From: RGIG8767 sp045531685
GTDB taxonomy: Bacteria > Bacillota > Clostridia > Lachnospirales > Lachnospiraceae
Direction of reading: 5' to 3'
DNA length: 64,000 nt
Assembly: GCA_045531685.1 (NCBI GenBank)
Contig: JAZSEL010000119.1
Coordinates: 1 to 64,000 of the forward strand
Part shown: piece by piece, positions 27,267-37,080 of the stretch
Numbering within the stretch: position 1 is the stretch's first letter
Layout: each line of letters starts with the position of its first letter
Notes under the pieces: model-generated
Seen by the model: only the letters and a program-made list of their open reading frames with translations
The model's database searches: none
Told to the model about the DNA's origin: nothing
Position numbers and translations under genes: made by a program

Positions 27267-29729
27267 TTATTTTCCCTGCTTTTCTGTCAAGCAACGGCTC
27301 ATATTATATACTCGCGTAGCGCTGATTTCAAGTTGTTTTCGTGAAAGGATACCCATATGCAAAGCATCCACTATTTCATCATAATCCCTTTTTGCGCCCG
27401 GCATAAACAAATCATTGCCTGCTGCCGCTGCCCTACCTGCGTGAGGCGAAGCATATTTCGCTTCCTTAGATAACACGCCCTGACCGGTTACCCAGTCAGT
27501 CATAACAAGTCCCTCATATCCCCACTCACAACGCAAAATATCTTCTGTTAAATCTTTTAAATCGGAAGTATGTACACCGTTAATCAAATTGTAGGAAGTC
27601 ATGAGTGCCAGCGGTTGGGCTTCTTTTACGCAGATTTCAAAACCCTTTAAGTAAATTTCACGCAACGCACGCTCACTAACCTGACTGTTATTGCTGTATC
27701 TGCAATTTTCCTGATTGTTTGCCGCAAAATGCTTAATAGTAACTCCGCACCCCTCATGAGCCTGAACCCCTTTTGTAAGGGCTGCTGCGAACTTACCGCT
27801 AAGGAGCGGGTCTTCGGAATAATACTCAAAATTTCTTCCGCACAAGATACTTCTGTGAATATTCAATGCCGGTGCTAACCACAAATGCACTCCAAACAAT
27901 TTCATTTCCGTACCCACAATATCCCCGCACATTTTTGCAAAATCCACATTCCAGCTCTGGGCAATGGCTGTTCCGATTGGAATAGCAGTGGTATACTGAT
28001 CCTTTACTTCGACTCCCCTCGGAATCTTTGGTGTTCTTCCCATAAGCCATGACATCGGCCAAGGCATAAATTCAAGAATACTCTTTGGCAATGCCGGTTC
28101 TAAACCGTGAACACCTTTTTCATCCTTAAAATACTTCTGGCTGATTCGTACTCCCGCAGGTCCATCAGCCATAACAAGTACAGGGAATCCCTGTTCCTTT
28201 AACTTAGATGTACTCTCTCCTGCCGCTCCGGCTACCTGTCTGGCTGCATTACCGATTACACTGACAAGTCCACCCGCATCAAAACTACCCACATTGCAAT
28301 ATACTAACTGTTCGTCAGACAAGCCTTTTACAGCTTCAGCAATCTCATATTCCCTTTCATAGGATATCGTTTCTTTCTCAAACGCATCTGTCTGAATTGT
28401 TATAATCTCCGCATACGGCAAACTTCCGTCCAGTATCTTCTCGACCACTTGCGTTGTATCTTCTACTACTTTTTCCGGTTTCCAATCTATAAAATCCGGC
28501 TGACCGCAACGGTTCTTAAGCTGACACACCGTTACGGTATCATCCAATAAAAGAATACCGCACACTTTCGTATTCACACTGCTGTTACCTACACGTACTG
28601 CATAATATCCTTTTTCTAATATGTAAGCCGCATTTTCCGCATCATATGAAGCCAACTCCTTCATATCAAAGGACAGGGATATGGTATCCGTCTCTCCTGC
28701 TTCCACCTCTTTTGTTTTCGCAAAAGCAGCAAGTGCCTGATAAGGCTGGTCCAATTTGCCCTGCGGAGACGATACATATACCTGCACTACTTCCTTGCCC
28801 GGAAATGCTCCTGTATTTTCCACTGTTGCCTCTACCGTAAGCTTGGTACCCTCTGCTGAAAGCACCGATTTTCCAACCGTAAAATCCGTATACCCAAGAC
28901 CATATCCAAACGGATACTGTGCCCGCTTTCCTACGGAATCAAAATAGCGGTATCCTACATAGATACCCTCTTTGTATCTGGTATCATCCCTATCACCAAA
29001 TTCTCCAATGCTGCAATATTCCTCCCATGCAGTCCATGTGGTAGCCAGTTTCCCTGACGGATATGCTTTTCCAAGCAAAATATCTGCAAGAGCCACTCCG
29101 GTTTCCACTCCCAGCTGTGAAAGAACTAAAATATTATCCACGTTTTTAACCGGTGTCAAATCCACCGGTCCGCCCACATTCAATACCAGCATAAACTTCT
29201 CATACTGTGTGTTGAGCATGAGGATATCTCTCTTTTCTGACTCGTTTAAGAATACATCCCCTGCCTCAGTGCGTCTGTCATTTCCTTCTCCGGAAATACG
29301 GGAAACCACATAAACCGCTGCTTCTCCCTCTCCGTTTAGCGGCAAAGTATATTCCGGCTGTGGCATAACCGCTCCCATTCCTTCAATAATGGTATTGGTA
29401 TGGTTGGCTTTGGCACGCTGCTTAATGGTCTGCTTAAAATCCGCATACGCTTTTTCCTGCACCTTATCATAAGCATCCAGCCAGTCATTCGTAGTAATGG
29501 TAAATCCTGCCTGTAAAAGACCTTCCTCTATGGTGGTAAAATAACGGGAATTCACTTCTCCCGAACCGGTACCGCCCTTTATGGTATGGCGCACACCACT
29601 TCCGTATACCGCCAGTTTTCCGGCTTCTTTTAATGGGAAGTCCCCGTTCTTTTTTAATAAAACACAACACTCAGCTAACTGTGCCCGTAGCTGTTCCAAA
29701 TGCTTTCTTTCGTAATCGTATAACTGCAT
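27267..29729 (-). CDS. Glycoside hydrolase family 3 beta-glucosidase, circularly permuted
   Basis: An 820-residue enzyme expected to hydrolyse cellobiose and short beta-glucosides. The domain order is reversed compared with most GH3: the C-terminal alpha/beta domain comes first (residues 1 to about 250, ending GVYVGYRYFD-like and PFGYGLGYTDF), then a fibronectin-III-like domain (about 290-400), then the TIM-barrel catalytic domain (about 480-820) with KHFAANNQE and the nucleophile Asp about 745 in GLVMTDW. This permuted order is known from ruminococcal and Butyrivibrio beta-glucosidases. No signal peptide, so cytoplasmic. GAGGAGAGG precedes the ATG. It is 39 bp downstream of the GH9 gene: one operon. 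Confidence 0.93.
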   Translation of the reverse strand: MQLYDYERKHLEQLRAQLAECCVLLKKNGDFPLKEAGKLAVYGSGVRHTIKGGTGSGEVNSRYFTTIEEGLLQAGFTITTNDWLDAYDKVQEKAYADFKQTIKQRAKANHTNTIIEGMGAVMPQPEYTLPLNGEGEAAVYVVSRISGEGNDRRTEAGDVFLNESEKRDILMLNTQYEKFMLVLNVGGPVDLTPVKNVDNILVLSQLGVETGVALADILLGKAYPSGKLATTWTAWEEYCSIGEFGDRDDTRYKEGIYVGYRYFDSVGKRAQYPFGYGLGYTDFTVGKSVLSAEGTKLTVEATVENTGAFPGKEVVQVYVSSPQGKLDQPYQALAAFAKTKEVEAGETDTISLSFDMKELASYDAENAAYILEKGYYAVRVGNSSVNTKVCGILLLDDTVTVCQLKNRCGQPDFIDWKPEKVVEDTTQVVEKILDGSLPYAEIITIQTDAFEKETISYEREYEIAEAVKGLSDEQLVYCNVGSFDAGGLVSVIGNAARQVAGAAGESTSKLKEQGFPVLVMADGPAGVRISQKYFKDEKGVHGLEPALPKSILEFMPWPMSWLMGRTPKIPRGVEVKDQYTTAIPIGTAIAQSWNVDFAKMCGDIVGTEMKLFGVHLWLAPALNIHRSILCGRNFEYYSEDPLLSGKFAAALTKGVQAHEGCGVTIKHFAANNQENCRYSNNSQVSERALREIYLKGFEICVKEAQPLALMTSYNLINGVHTSDLKDLTEDILRCEWGYEGLVMTDWVTGQGVLSKEAKYASPHAGRAAAAGNDLFMPGAKRDYDEIVDALHMGILSRKQLEISATRVYNMSRCLTEKQGK

Positions 29730-29768
29730 AGACCTCTCCTCAATACAAAATAATTTTCTACCCTTACT

Positions 29769-32075
29769 CTATTCCTGCATCTGACTGCTTAACAGATAAA
29801 TAAACGGACTGTTCCAATAAATAGTAACTTCATTGGTGGAATAACTCTGATTATTATCCAAATAGCATTTTGCAGGAGGCATATCCGCCAGTAATGCTTT
29901 GGCAAACGGGTCCTCAAGATTCTGATTCGGGCCACCGATTACCATTCCCTTCATTACCTTGCCCGTTACAATACAAGGTCTGTGATGCATATTAACAGGA
30001 GAATGGGTTCCGTAACCGCTTACATAACAGTAAGACAATGCATTCTGACCTAACACATACTGTAACTGGTCATAGGCTGCCACTCTGTATTCGTCCTTTC
30101 CGGTTAAATCAGCCGCAAATAACATCTGTCTACCATTGCTGCAAATGGTCAAATTGCTTCCCCATGCAAAGGTGTCAACAGCTGCAAAATAACCGTCTTC
30201 CTCATAAAATCCCATCATCTTATCGGCTTTTGTCACCACCATTTCTTTGATTTTCTCTACATAAACCGGATTTAATAATTCCTCATCCAAGGATAAATAA
30301 GCATGAAGACCGTAGCTTCCCATTTCCGACCAGCCATAGCCCTGAAGAATATATTTTTCCATGGTTTCTTCCAGATGTACACGATACTTATCATCACCGG
30401 TAACCTTGTATAATTCCGCCGCTGCCCAGAAACGCTCATCCTTATCCTGACCGTCCGGATATTCCCCGGTTAAGATATCAGCCGGATTGCGATAGCCTGT
30501 CACATTTGGAGTTACCTCTAAGTACTCCCATGCTTTCTTAGCTGCCGCTAAGCAGTTCTTTGCAAATTCAGGGTCGATGTCCTTATATACATCGGAACTC
30601 TTTGCCATTACTGCTGCAAAATCGGCTGTAGCCGCTGTCGATATCGGTGCCAGATACAACTGCTCTGTTTCTTCCTGCGGCATTACAAAGCCCGGAAATT
30701 CCTTGCAGGTAACCTTGTGATATACGCCACCGCTCTTTTCATCCTGCATCTTTATCATCCAGTCAAGTTCATATCTTGCTTCGTCCAAAATATCCGGAAT
30801 TCCGTTACCGCTTTCCGGAATATCCATATTATCTGCGTCCTTACCATTCCATATCTCAGGGAAATCCTCATAAGCAAGGAATAAATCCTGAATGGTCTGC
30901 GCACCCGGAACTACATACCGTCCGTAATCGCCTGCATCATGCCAGCCACCGCTGACTTCCTTTTTCTCTCCTGTTTCGTAAACAATTGCCTCTTCGGTAT
31001 GGCAGACAGGATGTGAAAAATCACCTGCATACTCCTCAGTCAATTCCATTCCGCAACGCTGCATGTACAACATTCGAAACGTGTCTTTTAACAATTCATC
31101 ATAAACGCCGTCCCCTATTTCAAACGGATAGGATTCCATTCCGTCCTTACTTACCACCTTATAGGTTCCCGGTGTGGTAAAATCAGAGAAATCTCCCTGA
31201 TACACCACTTCTCCCGAAGATAATGTATCATCAACAGTCGCTGTATAAGTTCCCGTGTATACCACATTTCCCTTCTCATCCACAAGGTCAAATTCCGTTC
31301 CCGGATTAGCACTGCTTACAATTACCGTTTTTCTTGCATTTGGAAGAAAACCAACCTGATTGGTATTACAATCCACAGACAGGTCTACGATTTCCTCTTC
31401 AAAGATATTGGATGCATCTACTAATTTTACGGCAATATTATCTACATAAACCGTATGACGGCCATATTCATCCCCATCCTTAGGGGTTCCCAAATTGAAA
31501 CACAATCTTGGTAACGGGTCCGTCTCAAACATCTCAAACGTATAAGAAAATGTCTGCATCTGCTCTGTGATTTCAAAAGTATCTTCCACATATCCTCTGT
31601 AATCCCCACCGTTTAGCTGGATTCTGGCAGAACCCACACGTGGCATATCAGAAGCAATGTCAAATGATAACTCATACACACCGCCCACTTTAAGCGGAAA
31701 CTCATCATAGTATAACTGTACGGAATAATCATCCGTTCCTGTTGACACAATGTTAAAGGTTCCCACTCCGTCAACAACAGTAAACTCTCCGTTTCCGGCT
31801 CTTGTAATAAAGGTTCCCCAATTTTCTGAGCCTGCTGCAAAATCTCCATTGGATAAGAGATTGGCACCAACCACATTTTCCTTTCTAAAATCAATTGCCT
31901 CTTCTGTGGATTCCTCCTCTGTTTCCTCCACAGTTTCCGGTACTGCCGCTGTTTCTTCCGGTACAACCTCAACAGCTTCTTCTACCGGTTCTGCCACCGC
32001 TTCTTTCCCACACGCAAGGGCTAAACATGACAGCATCAGAACCATTCCCAATACCCCGATTTGTTTCTTTCTCAT
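29769..32075 (-). CDS. Glycoside hydrolase family 9 cellulase, lipoprotein
   Basis: A 768-residue surface endoglucanase. The start at 32075 has GAGGAAAAGG upstream. The signal peptide ends in a lipobox with Cys about 22 (LALACGK). An acidic Glu/Val/Pro linker follows, then a carbohydrate-binding module of the CBM4/9 type (ANLLSNGDFAAGSENW), an Ig-like CelD_N-type domain (NQVGFLPNARKTVIVSS) and the GH9 (alpha/alpha)6 domain. Catalytic residues are visible as DAGDYGRYV and the acid in TNEVTIYWNSPF. It is anchored on the cell, releasing cello-oligomers, and the GH3 enzyme encoded next would split the products after uptake. Confidence 0.93.
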   Translation of the reverse strand: MRKKQIGVLGMVLMLSCLALACGKEAVAEPVEEAVEVVPEETAAVPETVEETEEESTEEAIDFRKENVVGANLLSNGDFAAGSENWGTFITRAGNGEFTVVDGVGTFNIVSTGTDDYSVQLYYDEFPLKVGGVYELSFDIASDMPRVGSARIQLNGGDYRGYVEDTFEITEQMQTFSYTFEMFETDPLPRLCFNLGTPKDGDEYGRHTVYVDNIAVKLVDASNIFEEEIVDLSVDCNTNQVGFLPNARKTVIVSSANPGTEFDLVDEKGNVVYTGTYTATVDDTLSSGEVVYQGDFSDFTTPGTYKVVSKDGMESYPFEIGDGVYDELLKDTFRMLYMQRCGMELTEEYAGDFSHPVCHTEEAIVYETGEKKEVSGGWHDAGDYGRYVVPGAQTIQDLFLAYEDFPEIWNGKDADNMDIPESGNGIPDILDEARYELDWMIKMQDEKSGGVYHKVTCKEFPGFVMPQEETEQLYLAPISTAATADFAAVMAKSSDVYKDIDPEFAKNCLAAAKKAWEYLEVTPNVTGYRNPADILTGEYPDGQDKDERFWAAAELYKVTGDDKYRVHLEETMEKYILQGYGWSEMGSYGLHAYLSLDEELLNPVYVEKIKEMVVTKADKMMGFYEEDGYFAAVDTFAWGSNLTICSNGRQMLFAADLTGKDEYRVAAYDQLQYVLGQNALSYCYVSGYGTHSPVNMHHRPCIVTGKVMKGMVIGGPNQNLEDPFAKALLADMPPAKCYLDNNQSYSTNEVTIYWNSPFIYLLSSQMQE

Positions 32076-32191
32076 ACCTTTTCCTCTTTTCTTATACAAT
32101 AAAATACAATGCATCATATTATGTACTTCTATTTCTTATCTTAGCATAATTTAGTAAATTTTAGTAATATTTTTACCTGGAAATTCAATTC

Positions 32192-33529
32192 TTACTCCAG
32201 CTTACGGTACAGAGTAAACCACATGGTCAGAAAACATGCCAGACCACCGATTGCATTGGATATCGGCTCTGCCAAAAATACGCCTTTTACCCCCAGTCCC
32301 AACCACGGTAACGCAAGGGTAAGCGGCACAACAATAAACACCTTTCTGAACAAAGAAAAGAATATGGCCTGCTTTGCCTTACCCAAGGCTTGGAATACGG
32401 ACTGTCCCGCAAACTGGCAGGACATAAAACAAAATCCGAAAAAATACAGGAACATGGCTTCCTTTCCCTGTGCCAGAATGCTCTTATCACCGGAAAAAAT
32501 GGAAATCAGGGTCTCCGGTAAAATCATAACCAGTATCCATGCAACAACTGTGTAACTAATTCCTATGATAGCTGTAAACCGGATTCCTTCCTTTACACGT
32601 CCCATATTGCCGGCACCGTAATTATAACCCAATACCGGTTGGGAACCATTTGCAATGCCAAATACCGGCAGGGACAGAATTTCCCGTACCGAATTCAAAA
32701 TGGTCATAATCCCTACATACACATCGCCACCCCATGTCTGCAGAGTAGCGTTACAGGTAACCTGTACCAAGCAGTTGGTTCCCTGCATAATAAAGCCCGG
32801 CATTCCCAGTGTTACCATCTCTTTTGCCAATGCGCCCTCTAAAAAAAGATTGCACCTCTTAATATGTAAAATTGCTTTTTTTCCCGTAAGAAACCGTAAT
32901 ACCCAAATTGCCGCTACCACCTGACTGATAACCGTAGCCAGAGCTGCGCCTCTTACACCCATGTCAAACCCGAAGATAAATACAGGGTCCAGCACCAGAT
33001 TCAGGATTGCCCCAATAACCGTAGTCATCATTCCTACCTTCGGAAATCCCTGACTGTTAATAAAACCGTTAAGCCCGCTTGTGAGCATGGAAAACACCGT
33101 TCCCAACAGATATATCTGCAAATACTCTGCCGCATACACATAAGAGGCATCACTTGCTCCAAACAAATACAAAATAGGCTTCTGAAAAGCGTAGCATACC
33201 ACCATCAGAACCGCAGCGCAGATTATCAGCAGGGAAACCGCATTTCCCATAATCTTCTCTGCCTTTTCTTCTTCTTTTGCCCCTCTTGCAATGGCAAACA
33301 TAGTGGCACCACCCATACCAATCAGGGAAGTAAATGCCATAATTAATGTAATCACGGGAAATGCCAATCCCACCCCGGTTAATGCTATATTATTTTCTAC
33401 CGGCAGATGTCCTATATAGATTCTGTCCACCACATTGTACAGAAGCTGGACAAGCTGCGCTAAAATTAACGGAATCGCCTGGGAAATAATATTTTTCCAG
33501 ACCTTTCCCTTTGAAAAATCCGTTGCCAT
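32192..33529 (-). CDS. MATE-family efflux transporter
   Basis: A 445-residue membrane protein with about 12 segments in two repeats, typical of multi-antimicrobial-extrusion transporters driven by Na+ or H+ (PLILAQLVQLLYNVVDRIYIG, then ALTGVGLAFPVITLIMAF). The substrate is not predictable; the family exports cationic drugs and dyes. AAAGG precedes the ATG. It is 116 bp upstream of the GH9 gene and has no obvious functional link with it. Confidence 0.92.
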   Translation of the reverse strand: MATDFSKGKVWKNIISQAIPLILAQLVQLLYNVVDRIYIGHLPVENNIALTGVGLAFPVITLIMAFTSLIGMGGATMFAIARGAKEEEKAEKIMGNAVSLLIICAAVLMVVCYAFQKPILYLFGASDASYVYAAEYLQIYLLGTVFSMLTSGLNGFINSQGFPKVGMMTTVIGAILNLVLDPVFIFGFDMGVRGAALATVISQVVAAIWVLRFLTGKKAILHIKRCNLFLEGALAKEMVTLGMPGFIMQGTNCLVQVTCNATLQTWGGDVYVGIMTILNSVREILSLPVFGIANGSQPVLGYNYGAGNMGRVKEGIRFTAIIGISYTVVAWILVMILPETLISIFSGDKSILAQGKEAMFLYFFGFCFMSCQFAGQSVFQALGKAKQAIFFSLFRKVFIVVPLTLALPWLGLGVKGVFLAEPISNAIGGLACFLTMWFTLYRKLE

Positions 33530-33565
33530 GTTTTTCTACCTTTGTTTTTTTCTTTATATTAACAC

Positions 33566-33591
33566 AATACCCTGCCATAAGGCAGGGTATT
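33566..33591 (-). terminator. Hairpin after the coiled-coil protein gene
   Basis: A perfect 11-bp stem AATACCCTGCC / GGCAGGGTATT with a 4-nt loop, 16 bp after the stop of the coiled-coil gene. The T-run that follows is short. Confidence 0.65.
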
Positions 33592-33607
33592 TATCACTTG
33601 TTATTCA

Positions 33608-34192
33608 TTATTCCGGTGCACTTACCGAAGCAACCGTATCCGATACCGGTACTACCTCCGGTCCTGCAGCAAATGCTTCTGCATTGTCTGCTATCTCATG
33701 AGGGTCTGTCACTTCTTCCACCTCTTCTTCCTCTTCCCAAAGAGAATCATACTCTTCTCTTTCCTTGGCAAGAGCCCCTATATTCTTGGCAGCCTGATAC
33801 AATTCAAAGCTGTACTCCATCAGTTTCTTCTCATCGTCTGCGGGAACAATACCACCCTTCATAATACGTCTGGCTACTTCCATAATCTTTGCCATATCCA
33901 CCGCATATTCTTCCATGACCTCGCCCTGTTGCCTTGCCACCTCCATATTGGCTGTGGCTGTCCACTGTTCCATAAGCTGCTCCATATAATTCCGATACTC
34001 ATCCTGCTTTTCATTCACGGCATTTATGGTTAACTCCAGAGTTGCCGCTTCCCCTGCATAAATGTTCTGTCCATCCGGTGTGGCATTCATCTTCTTTTCC
34101 AGTTCCTGCTTCTGTTTGGAAAGAATCACCTGTTGCTCATGATAACTTTTTATCTGGGCACTGTAAATTTGCCTTGCTTCCGATATCTTCAT
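33608..34192 (-). CDS. Coiled-coil hypothetical protein
   Basis: A 194-residue acidic, helical, soluble protein. Heptad-like stretches run through residues 1-100 (IKSYHEQQVILSKQKQELEK, NEKQDEYRNYMEQLMEQW) and an acidic cluster WEEEEEVEE is near 155. The tail is rich in Ala, Val and Pro. There is no signal peptide. I know no function for it. It is a single-gene unit next to the MATE gene, with a hairpin after it. Confidence 0.7.
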   Translation of the reverse strand: MKISEARQIYSAQIKSYHEQQVILSKQKQELEKKMNATPDGQNIYAGEAATLELTINAVNEKQDEYRNYMEQLMEQWTATANMEVARQQGEVMEEYAVDMAKIMEVARRIMKGGIVPADDEKKLMEYSFELYQAAKNIGALAKEREEYDSLWEEEEEVEEVTDPHEIADNAEAFAAGPEVVPVSDTVASVSAPE

Positions 34193-34476
34193 TTTCTCAC
34201 ATCCTTTTGAGTTATTGGTACATCCGTGTACCTAATGTCTATATCGGTAAAAGCCTTGGATTTATTAAGGTTTCAGGGGATATATGCTGTCTTAAGGTGC
34301 GAAAATTCGTCAAAATGCCATATTGTATTACAATATCTTCCATGTTATTATTCTGATTATCGGAAGCATTCTTGTTTCCTACTTACCTTACAAAAGACAA
34401 ATCTTTACTGACGAATCGTCAGTGATTTCAAAACACTATTTTAGATATTGCAATTTTGCAAAACAACACTTAGTAA
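34193..34476. other. Intergenic region, no intact gene
   Basis: This AT-rich 284-bp stretch has no credible gene on either strand. It contains a perfect 17-bp palindrome ACTGACGA-A-TCGTCAGT (34407-34423) and a smaller ATTGTATTACAAT. It borders the remnant of an Rpn-family gene and may be decayed mobile DNA. Confidence 0.5.
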
Positions 34477-34840
34477 CTATTAACAACTCTTTATTCAGAT
34501 CAGAAGAATCCTATTACACCGGGAGAAACTGTAAATGACAAGACCATAATACTTGATCTATTCATTACACTTAACAACAATAAAAAAATCAATATTGAAA
34601 TGCAGATCCTCAATGAAGGCGACTGGCCGGAACACCCCGAATTCTATGCTCACTATGCGATAAAAAATATCATAAATAACAATATTTGTAATGACAATTT
34701 TATATCGCGTGCGATAGAATTAAATAACATTAAACTTGCCACCGAGAAAGACCATAATTATGAAATTGATAAATGGGCTTCTCTCTTTAAGGCAACCACA
34801 TGGGAAGATATCCGTATGATAGTCAATGATAATCCGACTT
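34477..34840 (+). pseudogene. Remnant of Rpn-family (PD-(D/E)XK) recombination-promoting nuclease/transposase gene
   Basis: The open frame translates to NPITPGETVNDKTIILDLFI followed by TLNNNKKINIEMQ, matching the core of Rpn/PDDEXK_2 proteins (Asp in the IILD strand and E-x-Q in the IEMQ strand). Later it reads IDKWASLFKATTWEDIRMI, matching their C-terminal region. The normal ~150 residues between these parts are missing and no N-terminus with a start is present, so this is an internally deleted fragment. The frame continues to 34929 only by running antisense into the end of the porAB gene. Confidence 0.75.
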
Positions 34841-37080
34841 TACATATCCGCCTGCTTTCTAAGCTCAGCAAACCGTCTGTCCGTTTCTCTCTGCAACCGT
34901 TCTACTACATCCTTATAATCTTCTTTTAAAAGATGCTTGGTTCTTCCCATCATAGAAAGCCAGTCAGACACCGGAATCTTCTTATTCATCTTTTCCGGAT
35001 CATAAGAAATCTTAGTTACTCCCTGTTCAATTTCATAAAGAGGGAAATAGCAACAATTAACGGCAGCATCAATTACCTTACGCTCCGTTGCCGGTTTATC
35101 GTTCCAATTCAATGGACAGGCTGAAATTGCTTTTACATAAGCAGTACCCGTTGTCTTGGCATAGTAAGCTGCCTTGGCTGCTTTTTTGATAAAATCAGCC
35201 GGATTTGATTCTGCCACGGTTGCCACATACGGAATTCCCGTTGCCGCCATAATCTTCGGCATATCCTTGTGGAAAAATGTCTTTCCGTACTGTTCCTTTC
35301 CTACATGGGAGGTGGAGCTTTTGGCTCCTAACGGTGTGGAATAGGACAGCTGGTAGCCCGTGTTCATATAACCACCGTTGTCATATTCAAATATAAGCAG
35401 TCTGTGACCGCGAAGAGCTGTTCCCAATGCAGAACCCATACCAATATCCATGCCACCGTCACCGCTGACCATGATAAAAATAATGTCTCCCGGCGGAATC
35501 TCACCCTTCTTCTGTTTGCGATAGCAAACTTCGGCAATACCACTTAAGGTAGCCGCACCATTCTGAAAGAGATTATGAATATATGGTACCTTAAAGCTGG
35601 TTCGTGGAAATCCCGTAGTTACAATCATGCCACATCCGGTCTGGAAGAGGAAAACAACCGGGTCTTCAATTCCCTTTAACAATAAATTGATATTTACCGG
35701 GATACCACAACCCGGACATGCTCCGTGTCCCGGTGCCAGACGGTTTGGCATGGCTGTAACCGCATTCAGGTTACCACCGGACACCTTCATTAACGGACTC
35801 TTCTCCCCTTCTGTGCCTGTGCTTTCTACTGTAGTTGCCCCGATAGCGGTCCGCTCTCTGCTAAGCGTTTCAAACAAAGGATTTTCCAACTCTTCTTCCA
35901 TGGTTCCGCATCCAGGTGTCACTCCGTAATATGCAAAATCCGGTTTGCTGCTATCCCCGGCCCAAAGCAACATCTCCTTGGCATCTTCTTTAAAAAAGTC
36001 TTTACCGCCAAGTCCGTAAATCAGACTCTTAATCTTTGCACTGCTGCCACTCTTTTGCATAGCAGCCCGGACTTCCATGGAAAGATTACCGCCACCGGCT
36101 CCGTAACTGTCCTGCCTGTCAGCAACCAGAATATTTTCTGCCTTTGATAAAAATCCGGCCAGTTCCTTTTCCGGAAACGGTCGAAGAACATGCAGGGTAA
36201 CGGCTCCTGCTTTTACCCCTTCCTCACGCAATTCATTTACCGCATCAATAGAAGTATCATAGGAAGAGCCAAGTAATACTAAAATATTTTCTGCATCCTC
36301 ACAGTGCGTCCCTTCTACCTTCCCATATCCCCTTCCCGATAATTCTTGAAAGGAAGCAAATAACTCAGGTAACACCTTGCGTGCCTCTTCCATAGCCAGA
36401 TGCAACTGATACCGGTTGTTAATCAAATCCGGCTCATTCATATAGGAACCAATGGTAATCGGATGCTCCAAATCTAAGAATGGGTACTCTTCTTGTTTTT
36501 CCCCAATATAATTTCTTACCACCTCATCCTCTTCAAACCGGTAACAACGCCCCTTTTGATGGCTGGTAAAAAATCCGTCAAATGCTACCACCACCGGAAG
36601 TTTAACTCTCTCAGCCAGTTTCAAAGCAATAATGTTAAAATCGTATACCTGTTGCACTGTGCTTGCAAAAAGAATAGGCCAGCCTGCATTCAACAGATAC
36701 ATAATGTCACTGTGGTCCCCCTTGATTGACAGTGGTCCCGATACCGTCCGGCACACCACATTCATAACCATTGGTACCCTCGTGCCTGATTGCACCGGAA
36801 ACTGCTCGATGGCATACAAAAGTCCATTGGCACTGGTAGCGTTTACCACTCGGCCACCGGCAGCTGCCGCACCATAACAGATTCCTGCTGCACTGTGCTC
36901 GCCCTCTGCTGCCACCATAACAAGGTCTGTTTCCCCGTTTGCCCGCATAATATCCAGATTTTCTGCAATCTGGGTGGAAGGTGTAATCGGATAGTACCCC
37001 ATAAGGTCATAGCCAATCTGCTTAATGGCAATCGCTGCCATTTCATTTCCGGAAGCATATTCCAAAACCTGATTTTTCAT
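34840..37080 (-). CDS. 2-oxoacid:ferredoxin oxidoreductase, fused alpha and beta subunits
   Basis: Oxidatively decarboxylates a 2-oxoacid to the acyl-CoA and reduces ferredoxin. This 746-residue chain joins the alpha subunit (about 1-400; GNEMAAIAIKQIGYDLMGYY then PITPSTQIAE) and the beta subunit (about 450-746; ACPGCGIPVN and the thiamine-diphosphate motif SGDGGMDIGMG ... NGGYMNTG). Alpha and beta are normally separate genes or all joined in a ~1,200-residue enzyme. The substrate may be pyruvate, 2-oxoisovalerate or an indolepyruvate-like acid; sequence alone does not settle it. Its ATG shares one base with the stop of the gamma-delta gene (TAATG), so the complex is made together. Confidence 0.9.
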   Translation of the reverse strand: MKNQVLEYASGNEMAAIAIKQIGYDLMGYYPITPSTQIAENLDIMRANGETDLVMVAAEGEHSAAGICYGAAAAGGRVVNATSANGLLYAIEQFPVQSGTRVPMVMNVVCRTVSGPLSIKGDHSDIMYLLNAGWPILFASTVQQVYDFNIIALKLAERVKLPVVVAFDGFFTSHQKGRCYRFEEDEVVRNYIGEKQEEYPFLDLEHPITIGSYMNEPDLINNRYQLHLAMEEARKVLPELFASFQELSGRGYGKVEGTHCEDAENILVLLGSSYDTSIDAVNELREEGVKAGAVTLHVLRPFPEKELAGFLSKAENILVADRQDSYGAGGGNLSMEVRAAMQKSGSSAKIKSLIYGLGGKDFFKEDAKEMLLWAGDSSKPDFAYYGVTPGCGTMEEELENPLFETLSRERTAIGATTVESTGTEGEKSPLMKVSGGNLNAVTAMPNRLAPGHGACPGCGIPVNINLLLKGIEDPVVFLFQTGCGMIVTTGFPRTSFKVPYIHNLFQNGAATLSGIAEVCYRKQKKGEIPPGDIIFIMVSGDGGMDIGMGSALGTALRGHRLLIFEYDNGGYMNTGYQLSYSTPLGAKSSTSHVGKEQYGKTFFHKDMPKIMAATGIPYVATVAESNPADFIKKAAKAAYYAKTTGTAYVKAISACPLNWNDKPATERKVIDAAVNCCYFPLYEIEQGVTKISYDPEKMNKKIPVSDWLSMMGRTKHLLKEDYKDVVERLQRETDRRFAELRKQADM

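Noticed and set aside
34840..34929. Extension of the Rpn-like plus-strand frame to 34929
   Set aside because: The last ~30 codons are antisense to the end of the porAB gene and have no Rpn likeness.
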